The notes beneath the pieces were generated by a model that had not been told where the DNA came from, ran no database searches, and saw nothing but the letters and a program-made list of their open reading frames with translations. This document shows positions 55,291 to 64,000 of a DNA stretch of 64,000 nt, in pieces. The stretch covers positions 17,907 to 81,906 of the forward strand of contig JAUCBJ010004194.1 in NCBI GenBank assembly GCA_032718475.1, given 5' to 3'. Position numbers and translations under genes: made by a program. How positions within the stretch are numbered: the stretch's first letter is position 1; every line of letters begins with the position of its first letter. Source of the DNA: Nemertoderma westbladi. Taxonomy: Eukaryota > Xenacoelomorpha > Nemertodermatida > Nemertodermatidae.

Positions 55291-55369
55291 ATTTTGTGTA
55301 AACTGGTGATAAAACATAAACTAGAGTAACCAACATGGATTGTTTTAATATACTAATTACTACTACTAC

Positions 55370-58300
55370 TAGGTCGAGCGAACTCGGACAGTGGAAATGA
55401 GATCCTTCCAGGCTTCCCGATTCTCCATAGTTGTCGCAATTTCGTTTCTCCCAAGTTCAGTATCCCTTTCAAGTTGATCTATATATGTTATGGCCGGTCG
55501 TCCACGACTAAGCTTTCCATGAGTTGGTTGCCTACTAGTATCGGCATGCTGCATTGCAGCTGCATTTTTAAGAATGCTGTGCCGGCTTGTCGACAAAATT
55601 GCGCCGCCACAACTCCCTATCACCCAAGACATTTGCTAGATCATCCGCATCTTCAAGACCAGTGTCCTTTAAGATGCGTCTCAAGAAAGTCATGGGCTGT
55701 CCACCATGCTTATTCACTCCATGAGGCTGCCAAAGTACAAGATTATGCACTGGCTGGTCCTCACGGCGAAAGCAATGTCCTGCAAAGTGGAGGTGATTTT
55801 GTTCTAGTGTCAATCTTTGGGGAACCAATGAGACACCTCCAATGTTATATAGTGTCTGGTTGGAGATGTGTGCATTGTACTTGACACGATGAACCCGGCG
55901 TAGCATTCTTATGAATGTGCCATCCAGAGATTTAGTGTCCTCAGCAGTTAGAACCCAGCATGGACTCCCATAGAGGAGTACTGCTGCTCTAAATAATCGC
56001 ACCTTAAGTTTCCGATTGATTCTCGGTGACTTCCAAATCCTGGCTGCCTATGCCTTTCCCTTTACATATTCAAAGGTTCTCACCTGACTTCCGGATCCAT
56101 GATCCAGGTAACAGAAGTCGTCCACATGCTCAAGCATACCATCCTTTGAACTTATGCTCATCCGGTCAGAGACTTGCTGAGGACTTTCAAAGTTAACTGT
56201 CAAAATTTTGGTCTTTCTGGTGTTAATAAAAAGACCAACACTAGAAGCAGCCTGTTCTTGTGAGCTGAGGAGCCGTTGGGCTCCCTCTAGTGATTCTGAG
56301 AGTACCCCTAAGTCATCAGCAAAGTCTGGATCAGTTAGGTACTTGGCTGTATTTCCTCGACTTCTGGAGCCAGTAGGTGGAGTTATCATCACCCCATCAT
56401 CATTATGATGATCTAAGGACATGTGTAAAACATAGTCAACCACAATTATGAACAAGAATGGTGCAAGTGTGTCTCACTGGAGAACGCCCCATAACACTTG
56501 AAATGGTGGTGTGTCACCATCAACAGTAGACACAAATGTTGTCGAACCATTGTATGCTGATCTGATTGCTGCAATAATTTCATCAGGAATCCCATATAAT
56601 GAAAGTATGCTGAACATACATGAACGAGGGACTGAATCATAGGCCTTAAAGAAGTCAACAAAGATAAAACAGCCAGATGCCTGTCTTTCTTTTTTGATAA
56701 CTCTTCAATTATCCTTCGAAGTGCCAAAATGGGCTCCATGGTCCCATGACCTTTACGGAACCCATTCTGATTTCCACGGAGCAGTCTCGCAATGGGATCC
56801 CTGATGCGATTTAATATAATTATATTGTATAGCTTTGCAGCACTTGAGATCAATGGTTCAGGATAGATGAGCTTTAAACACTCAGGTATTTTAAAGACCT
56901 CAGGGGGAACACCATCTACTCCACTGACACGATTGGTCTTAATGCTCTTTGCAGCAGCCTTCACTTCTGCAAAGGAGATATCGCCAATGGGAATAACTGG
57001 GAGTACAGACTCACGCCTTTACTTCTATAAAGTTATCAGGCAATACCCTGTCATTATTGAGAAGCTTTTCAAAGTGGGCCTTCCAACCATTGAGGCGATC
57101 GGCTGGTGATTCAGCCTTAACCTTGGTGGTTGGTTGGCTTTTCCACCCAGTAAGCAAGTTGATCGATTGCCATGCCTGGGATGATTGCCTGCTGTAATCA
57201 GCATCAATGATGGCATCAACCTGTTGGTTTATTAGCTCCTGTAGATTAACAGATTACTGCCTGTTCAGGGACCTAGATGCAGCCTTAACTGCATTCTTGG
57301 CCGCTGTAGTCTGTTTGATTCGGGTCTCTTTCTGCGCCTTGTAGAGGTCATTTCGGCACTTCTGAATTTTGTTGTCAGTCCAGGGGGCCCTTTTCCTGTT
57401 TCGAGGGTATACAGGAACTGTTTCGGCAGCTGCTAACTTAACTGCTTCTGTGAAGGCAGTATAGTATAGCCCTCGCAGTGATCTGCCGCCTCAGAGGCAA
57501 GAACCTCATACCTGTTGCTCAGCTGTAGTGTGAAGCTGGATCTCACACTTGGTTGTTGCAACAGACAGGACCAGTCATGCCGCGAGCATCTGCCTGCCAG
57601 GCAGATTTCGTTGTTCTCCTAGCACGTAGACTAGGTCAAGGCGGTGATCACTGGAGAAGGGTCGAAGTGTAAATGCATTACAGTCTTGTATAGATCTCCT
57701 GTATTTCCTACGAAAGAGAATATGGTCTATCTGGGACTTGTGACCACTGGGTCCACTATGAGTCCATAGCTTTCCAGTTCGCTTCTTGAACTGGGTTCCA
57801 GCCGAAAACATTCCATTTCCAGAGATAAAATCCTGAAGATGGACAGAATTTCGGTTAACACTATTGCTATAGACCCAGGGCGATGTAGGTGATTGATGCA
57901 GACTTGCATTAAAGTCTCCCAGGAATGTTAAGAATGCATGCTGATCCACTCTTCGTAGCTTGTAGATTGTGGTAGAAATTTTCCACCTCCTCTACAGGGG
58001 CAACACTAGTTGGAAAGTAGCACACAATCAGAACCACCTTGGAAATTTCTTAGCCAGTCTTCCAGAACATGATTAGTGGCAACGGATGATGCTGTTAGAG
58101 ATTTGGTCTATTTTGTCCAATGCTGCATGTGCAGTTGGATTCATCAATAGACCAATTCCACCATTGCCTCTATCATCTGCTGATGCGAGGGCGAGTCGCC
58201 AACCGCCCCCCATGTCCTTAATCAGAGCCTCATCAGTCTGTCCAGTCTGCATTCGGTGCTCTTGAACATCCACTGCGCTAAGAGAAAGCTTATCTGCCAA

Positions 58301-58535
58301 GGCAGTCAGCTCACATTGTCGCATTGGGGACCCAAGTGTTAGGGTGTTTACTGAGGCTAGTCTAGTGACTTGCCTCAAATTCACCAATGGCTTTGTTGGT
58401 CGAGGGTGGAACATGAGAGTTAGGCATTGAGAATTAGGTTTCTTGCTTACACCGCGGCATACATGAAGACACGGCCCTTCTGTAGTTGGTGTACCGGTAC
58501 CACATATTATATGCGATATATGCATGATATATACA
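55370..58535 (-). mobile_element. RTE-like APE-type LINE, most complete copy
   Basis: From the 5' (high) end: endonuclease (CELTALADKLSLSAVDVQEH and GGIGLLMNP at about 58,200; AFLTFLGDFNASLH at 57,935; KLWTHSGPSGHKSQIDHIL and FSSDHRL at about 57,740). Then a linker with AWKSINLLT-like text; RT (GNQNGFRKGHGTMEP at 56,770; LTDPDFADDLGVLSESLEG with catalytic ADD at 56,330; VGLFINTRKTKILTVN; VDDFCYLD); a post-RT domain (LFRAAVLLYGSPCWVLTAED, RMLRRVHRV at 55,900); and a tail (KLSRGRPAITYIDQLERDTE, 55,500). At least six frame breaks. Motif order and the SDH/QIDHIL boxes suit the RTE group. It is the same family as 23.7-26.7 kb and the fragments at 12.4-13.4 kb, all on the minus strand. Confidence 0.88.
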
Positions 58536-58959
58536 TACAGTATGGCTTAAATTTTTCAGTTTTTTAATGACTCCTTGTGCGGTGTTTTTACTTACCCCTT
58601 TACTTAGTCCTGACAGTCTTAGAAACCAATTTTGTAAAAAGTAGAATCTATGAAAACATTTTGATCACCACTAAACATGATTGATAAATTGAGAAAAGGT
58701 CACCACAACCAAACTGAACGTAATGAAACCTAAACCAAGACATGTACAACAACGCCACATATACAACAATTTCGAACGAGTAATTCCAGAACCTGTTTCT
58801 GTAGCAACATATCTTTCGTGTTACAATTAATTGTAATAATTTGGCAATAAAAATGGGAATTCCCCATACATATTATGTACCTTTTTTTTAAAAGACTTTC
58901 CTTGTCTAAATTAAAAAATTTGTTTCAACAAAAAAGAGAAAAACAAAAAATATAACCTT
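58536..58959. other. Non-coding stretch
   Basis: AT-rich. Nothing is seen except short poly-A/T runs. Confidence 0.4.
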
Positions 58960-59058
58960 CTAGCTTTCCAATGACACCATAATTACTGAAAATCTTTATT
59001 ATGGAGCTGCACAAAAAAAATACAAAAAGTATCAAATTTTGTGGGACACCCTGTATAT
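58960..59058. repeat. Inverted repeat, right copy, with DNA-transposon-like end
   Basis: Partner of 55,207-55,290. It continues to tgggacaccctgta at about 59,042-59,055. That terminal string (reverse tacagggtgtccca) is of the kind seen at ends of mariner-like or related DNA transposons, so the inverted pair may be the remains of such an element interrupted by the LINE. Confidence 0.55.
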
Positions 59059-59365
59059 TTTATAATGTAGTGTATTTGTATAATGAATATGGATTTTTAA
59101 ACCGGTATTACTTTACACTATATACTTTTTCTCATCAAACGTGAATTAACTTTTTTTCACGCCCCGGGGAGTTTGCAAAATATATTGCAATTTGTATTTA
59201 TATTGTGGGTTTTTAATTATTAGTTATCGGTATATTGTGTTTGATTCTGACCTTTTGTCTATGAATCACTATCATTGAGCATCTGTGTCTGTATTTACCG
59301 GTACCGGTGGTATATGTGTTCAGAATTCTTGGAGTATAAATATATCGATTTTATGTAAAGTGTAT
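59059..59365. other. Non-coding stretch
   Basis: AT-rich with a taccggtaccggtgg patch at 59,296-59,310. No gene. Confidence 0.4.
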
Positions 59366-59688
59366 GTCGATACACTCCCAAAACCTACATGTACTGGCCT
59401 CCAATCAATACACTCCCAAAACCTACATGGCTGGCCTCCAATCGATACACTCTCCCAAAACCGACATGTGCTGGCCTCCAATCGATACACTCCCAAAACC
59501 TACATGTGCTGGCCTCCAATCGATACACTCTCCCAAAACCGACATGTGCTGGCCTCCAATCGATACACTCCCAAAACCGACATGTGCTGGCCTCCAATCG
59601 ATACACTCTCCCAAAACCTACACGTACTGGCTTCCAATCGATACACTCTCCCAAAACCTAGATGTGCTGGCCTCCAATCGATACACTT
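59366..59688. repeat. 38/40-bp minisatellite, about eight copies
   Basis: The unit ggcctccaatcgatacactc+(tc)cc+aaaacc(t/g)acatgtgct alternates between lengths 38 and 40 because of an optional 'tc'. The alternation (short, long) is regular in the middle of the array, a higher-order structure. ORFs across it on both strands are by-products. Confidence 0.92.
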
Positions 59689-60341
59689 ATAAGCGGATTC
59701 AATTCTCAGCACTACCCACCAAAAATGGGACTAGTGGCATTTTACCAATTATTATAGTTAGGAAGGTGACATTACCAATAACAATGTCACCTCATAACCA
59801 ACTAAGGCGATACACATCGCCAGCCACAGGGAAAGTTGAGAGGTCAAACCTTCTCAGAGGGACAAAGAGCTAGCACATGGGGATAGTGGCAACAGGGAGT
59901 GGCGAGGTGACAATTAATCAGGTTAAGCCAATGATGGGTGGGGAAAACACATTGGAAGTGATTAGAGCGCATCTATTGGACAGGCCACTCAGTAGAGTAG
60001 AGGTGATTAATATGTGTTAATAATATAACTGTTGCACTTATTGATTCTGATTCAGTTGGTTTCTATACAGTTGTGAGCCCGGAACAGTTTTTAACCATCG
60101 TCATTACCGTGCCTTTATATTCTGACTGTGCTATTATTATGTTCTGTGATTACAACAACTGACAGTAAAAACTCAGTTATTTCAATGGCCTTCAGCCTAT
60201 TATATATATCCAGACTACAACTTTAGCAGCCTACGGACGCGGCGACGCGTATAACACACACCGGTCGGGATTCATACTGCCAACTGCATTGGATCCCGTC
60301 ACAGTTAAAAACTGACGAGTCAACATCCAGCTAGAGGAACT
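59689..60341. other. Possible 5' end / LTR of a retroelement
   Basis: Downstream of the minisatellite, a TGTTAAT string at about 60,015 and an AACTGCA at about 60,280 precede ttggatcccgtcacag (60,288-60,303). The last would be a candidate primer-binding site (begins TGG). The matching second LTR was not found, and no tRNA could be matched by eye. A small frame, 59,878-60,019, encodes MGIVATGSGEVTINQVKPMM and more, of unknown meaning. Confidence 0.3.
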
Positions 60342-61570
60342 GTGACTACAACTAACGAGATGAGCGAACACGAACAGCCCCAAGGTCCAGAGGGAGAGAC
60401 GAGCCCACCGCGAACCCCGAGCGATAGAGACGAGATGATTCGGGAAGCAGCAACAAAGCGGTACCGGCCCACAACCCCGCATTCGCCAACGAGGCCAAGT
60501 CGCCAGTCAACCAGTGGCCGAGGGCAGCGAACGGCCCACTGGAACGGCAACGGTGGGGCCGACGGTACGGCGCCGGATGAGGAGGGAAGGCCAAGCCCAG
60601 GAGGAAGACGTCAGGACGAGCGATCACCTACGACGAGGGTACAACGCCACCAAGAGGTTGTTGAAGGACGCTAGAGAGGGAGGAAAGGTAGACCACCCCA
60701 GGTTGTACCGGAGGCTAGGTGAGTGCAACAAACATTTTCACTCACTACCTTGTCAGATTTGGGCAGGGGGAACTACCAAGTCAGAGGGCGAGGGGGGTCG
60801 CCACAGAACTGTTCGAATTGTGGCGATCCGAGGTGGTGGAGGCCAGTGTGGTGTACGTAGGGCCCTATCTAGTAGATGCGAGGGAGATTAAGTTAGTGGG
60901 ATGGGTGGACCCGCACGACACCGAATCCGAGGTTAACCCCGAAGATTTGGTGTCATCGGTTAGTAGGAATTCCAGTAAGCACCGGAAAATTAATAGGATG
61001 AGCAGGCAACGGGAGTCCGTCGCAACCGAAAAGTCCGCTACATCCTCTGCAAAAGCAAGAAGGGTGTTAGAGATATATCTGGCGTGTCAACTAGACGTAG
61101 TCATGCTGGATCAAAAGGAACTAGAGAGACAGCTGGATGAGGGGACAGCGTTACTAGAAAGGGAAAGGGAACTAGAGAGAGAGAGAGAGAGGGTGGGCAA
61201 ACGTATGTGGGATAATATGCATGCCTGGTTGAGGGGGTTAATGCAATATCAGGCGAAGCAGAAACGCCGAATAGAACTGGCAAAAATGGGTTTATCAGAG
61301 AGCGAGGCTGGTTCGGGAAGTATTTATGAGGAACCAGGGATGATGGAAACCTTTGTTAATACCCCATTTACAGGTACCGGACGACAGACCCAAGACTGGT
61401 GTGACCGGACGGGCGGGGAGGGGGGTGGGGGTGGGGGTAATGACAATACGTTTGATAAAAATGTTAATATTAATAGTACCATAGTGGATAACCCTAATAC
61501 TAACGAAACTTTTCTTGCAGGAAATAATATTTTGCTTAAGAATATTTTTGATACTGGTTACGGCAAGTAA
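60342..61570 (+). pseudogene. LTR-retrotransposon gag-like region (BEL/Pao type)
   Basis: Frames at 60,342, 60,514 and 60,719 join into a gag-like protein with shifts near 60,600 and 60,740. It reads: a disordered, charged N-terminus; GYNATKRLLKDAREGGKVDH and YRRLGECNKHF; FELWRSEVVEAS; a Ser-rich stretch; then a long helix (KARRVLEIYLACQLDVVMLD, ELERQLDEGTALLERERELE), then an Asn/Gly-rich tail. A Ser-rich run followed by a long Ala/Glu/Lys helix is the usual design of BEL/Pao gag. Assignment depends partly on the pol fragment downstream on the same strand. Confidence 0.5.
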
Positions 61571-62522
61571 TTTAAATAATAATATTGTAAACAATGGACA
61601 ACGGTGGAGAAAATAATCTAAATAATAATCTAATTATTGGTCACAAAATAATCAAAATAATTTAAATAAAAATCCGGGTACGCCAAATAATAATATAATA
61701 AATACTCCCGGTGAAATTAATCAAAATAACCTAAATAATGATGTAATAAATCAACAGGGTGAAGCTAGTGGCGGTATAATTAATACAAACGTAGGGGAAA
61801 CAGGCAATCTGCCTAGTGAGGGCCTACAAGGCCATGCAGTTGCGCAGGGAGGAACGTGGGTAAATAAACCCAGGGAGGATAGAACTAACATTTCGACTAG
61901 AGGAGAATATGGACAAGGGGGCAAACTGAGAGGTAATGGGTGGGGGGGGGCATTGGCACCCCACCACAACCAATTAATGACGAGAGGGGGGGGGGGGGGG
62001 GCAGAAAACGCCCCACGAGTGTCGGCAGATAATGCGCACGGTGAGTTAAGTGAACCGTGGCACCCGATGACAGAGGATAATGGAAGGACTGCGAATACCC
62101 GCGGGGCCATCCAACCGGGCAGAGGGAGGGACGTTGGTGCCATAAGTGGCCAAGCGAGAAAACGTCGAGCCCACTCGAAAGACGGAAGAAGGAAAGTGGA
62201 GTTCATCCGGGAGGTCGATACGAGATCTCATGAAGGAGGACATTACGCTGAAATCAGAAGAAGTGAGGAGGGACGAGGAAGTGTTGCTACGGGCAACCAG
62301 AGACATCGAGAGAGGACGGACAGTGAACTGTCGATAGTCGAACTAGATGAGAGAGCTGGTGGGGTCGTACTCCGCGAGATTGCCATCGCCCTGGAGAAGC
62401 ACAACCTGGCGAAATATACCACACACTGGGAGAGGGGTACAGAGTGTACCGATACAAGGAGGAAAACAGAAGAGGGGATCGGAGGGAAACTTCCCGTCGG
62501 AACGTAGCTGCCGATCGAGGAT
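61571..62522 (+). other. Low-complexity Asn-rich / G-run part of the retroelement
   Basis: It contains many 'aataataat' strings at 61,570-61,760, then G runs (61,986-62,001 has 16 G). Frames near 61,953-62,507 encode charged, Arg/Glu-rich text without clear motifs (protease and RT of a BEL/Pao pol are not found). It is probably decayed or deleted gag-pol. Confidence 0.4.
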
Positions 62523-63180
62523 ATGGTAGTCGCAGGGAGGAGTTCTTGCCACGCTTTCTCGAGAAAGCAGGAATTGTGGCAGCATGGCCCGCACTTCCTT
62601 AACGATAGGTCGAGCTGGCCACCGATGAGGAAGGTAGACCCAAGTACAGAGGAAGTGACAGTGGAGGAGGAGGGAGAGGAATCAAAGGGGGAGGAAATAT
62701 TTAGTAAACTGGTCAGGGAGGTTAAGGAGGTGCCACTGCGATCAAAGCTGATAGAGTTGTGCGATAACCCAATGGATAGGTTGCTCAGTTACAGCTCCAG
62801 CTGGTATAAGACGAAGAAGCTAGTAGCATATCTGAGGGCCTGCGGAGAATTCTTCGAGAACTCCTTGGAGCTTATACGGATACCAAAACGAGACCCACCA
62901 TCGATCTGGAAGGGGCGGCCAAAGCCGTGATACGATACGAGCAAAGGAAGGTGTACAGAGACGAGGTAAACTGCGTCAGCAAACAACAATGCATTTGTCA
63001 AGACAGCGAGCTCAATGCGCTGTCGCCACAATTAGACAAGGATGGGATCCTGGTCATGAACTCCAGGGTGGTAAACAACATCAGCCCCGTGATCCCACCA
63101 AAACCGATAATAATCCCCAACAAGTCACCAATAATCCACCAGATCTTATGGGACTATATATATCCTATAAGTCTATATTA
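62523..63180 (+). pseudogene. BEL/Pao-like pol fragment before the integrase
   Basis: The first frame (62,523-62,930) has a CGEFF-type helix (MDRLLSYSSSWYKTKKLVAY, LRACGEFFENS). A frameshift near 62,900 moves to AKAVIRYEQRKVYRDEV, then LNALSPQLDKDGILVMNSRV and ISPVIPPKPIIIPNKSPI. The order 'rysSw.r..r..A...R', 'A...i.r.eQ...f..Ei', 'L..L.P.lD.dGilr...R', 'hPiilP..h' is the zinc-binding lead-in to the integrase in BEL/Pao elements. The integrase core itself is missing: the next sequence is the THAP-like ORF. Confidence 0.65.
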
Positions 63181-63190
63181 ACTCTAGAAT

Positions 63191-63424
63191 ATGGTTTGGA
63201 ATTGCTGCGTTTACGGCTGCAGCTCTGGGTCTATTTCTCAAACCAACATCGATGAGCCTTCACAATCGATATTCAGCTTCCCGTTAGTTCGCGAAGAATT
63301 GGCACAGTGGCAGCAATTTATGTCACATCGACTAGATTCCGAAACCCAAAAGCATTGGGTCCCTAACAAAATATTCGAAAATCTGCAGATTGCACTTCAA
63401 AGAGAAGTTTATAAAGCGAAATGA
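63191..63424 (+). CDS. THAP-like zinc-finger N-terminal exon
   Basis: The ATG at 63,191 opens a 77-codon frame: MVWNCCVYGCSSGSIS, then IFSFPLVREELAQWQQFM, and KHWVPNK. The C-x4-C start, the 'F.FP' box and the downstream W match the first half of a THAP domain (C2CH DNA-binding zinc finger used by P-element-type transposases and by host regulators). The second half with C-x2-H-F is not in this frame. A strong donor (CAT/GTAAGT at about 63,429) lies 4 bp after the TGA, so the true exon may be joined differently. It could be the 5' part of a P-like element running off the window. Confidence 0.5.
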   Translation: MVWNCCVYGCSSGSISQTNIDEPSQSIFSFPLVREELAQWQQFMSHRLDSETQKHWVPNKIFENLQIALQREVYKAK

Positions 63425-64000
63425 ACATGTAAGTAGATATAATGGTACTACTTCGCCATGCCTACACCTCATGTCATTTTTTAACCATTAATTTATTGGC
63501 ACTATAATATTATATATATAATATAAATATAATATAAAATATAATATAAAATATAATATAAAATATAATATATATATATATATAATATATTATACCCATA
63601 ACCGGATTTTTTATGTAGTAGCTAGTTTTTGCTCCATTTTTTTTTGGCTAGAGTTCCGTATGCAGTCACATTTTATATTTGATATCAATTAATGAATGAT
63701 GTACTTTTTATATTGTAATATTACAACCGACTTCATTGCAACATTTTCAAAAAATATTGTGTTCTAGAACATTAGCTAATCGACTAGCTAGTTATTTTTT
63801 GTTTTAATTTTTGATATATGATTTATTATATAGGCCCAACATATTTTTAATTTCTAAAAATACTGCATTTTTGTGTGTTCTAGAACATTAGTAGATATGT
63901 TTTTTTATGATAGCTAGTATCTTTTGTAATTATAAAAAATGTGAAACATTGATATTTCAGGTTTAAAATGTTTCAGAATACATTAATGACCAAAAATATT
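63425..64000. repeat. AT-rich end of window with ttctagaa repeats
   Basis: An AT microsatellite (aatataatataaa units) lies at 63,505-63,595. A segment with gtgttctagaacattag occurs at about 63,758 and again at 63,875, followed by tagctagt at differing distances, a diverged duplication of about 117 bp. No gene is seen. Confidence 0.55.

Noticed and set aside
59285-59873. 135- and 169-codon ORFs over the 38/40-bp array
   Set aside because: By-product of the minisatellite; several frames on both strands are open equally.

Overview
This is eukaryotic, almost certainly metazoan, nuclear DNA, and probably from a marine invertebrate. It is AT-rich. There are no bacterial-style operons. One split gene has phase-1 introns and encodes extracellular modules typical of animals (PAN/apple-like, calcium-binding EGF, WxxW). 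Most of the rest is transposable elements of animal type. The species cannot be named from the sequence.

The backbone is one host gene on the + strand. I reconstruct eight exons from 10,672 to 52,926. All internal junctions are phase 1, and together they give 1,344 nt (447 codons plus a stop). The product is a predicted secreted protein: signal peptide, two PAN/apple-like modules, a short Cys-rich module, two duplicated Ca-binding EGF modules, a WxxW (CILP/mucin-2 type) module and a short tail. About 97% of the span is intron, filled with nested mobile elements. On the opposite strand, inside intron 3, a single exon (15,693-15,881) encodes TM7 and helix 8 of a class A GPCR.

Region by region. 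0-10.6 kb is non-coding and carries foldback and tRNA-like repeats, one RT remnant and minisatellites. 10.7-14.4 kb holds host exons 1-3, with LINE fragments in the first intron. 15.7-19.9 kb holds the GPCR exon and a long intact non-LTR retrotransposon ORF (1,329 aa; Ulp1 protease, zinc finger, RT, restriction-like endonuclease). 23.1 kb is EGF exon 4. 23.2-28.8 kb holds broken LINE copies. 29.2-34.7 kb is a 45-bp minisatellite split by a 4.5-kb APE-type LINE. 34.8 kb is EGF exon 5. 36.4-40.35 kb is a DIRS-like tyrosine-recombinase retroelement (minus strand). 40,367-49,507 is a 9.1-kb palindrome with 3.6-kb arms around a decayed transposase-like gene. 50-51.5 kb holds modular repeats. 51.8-52.9 kb holds exons 6-8. 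53.3-63.2 kb holds a Penelope-like GIY-YIG fragment, a foldback element, a degenerate LINE framed by inverted repeats, a minisatellite and a degenerate LTR-retrotransposon-like gag/pol. 63.2 kb is a THAP-like zinc-finger exon.

The best candidate for something undescribed is the 9.1-kb palindrome. It resembles a DNA transposon with extremely long terminal inverted repeats that has swallowed a piece of a non-LTR retrotransposon in both arms, around a central transposase-like gene of a family that I recognise by motif but cannot name. Second is a pair of foldback elements whose cores look like tRNA genes.
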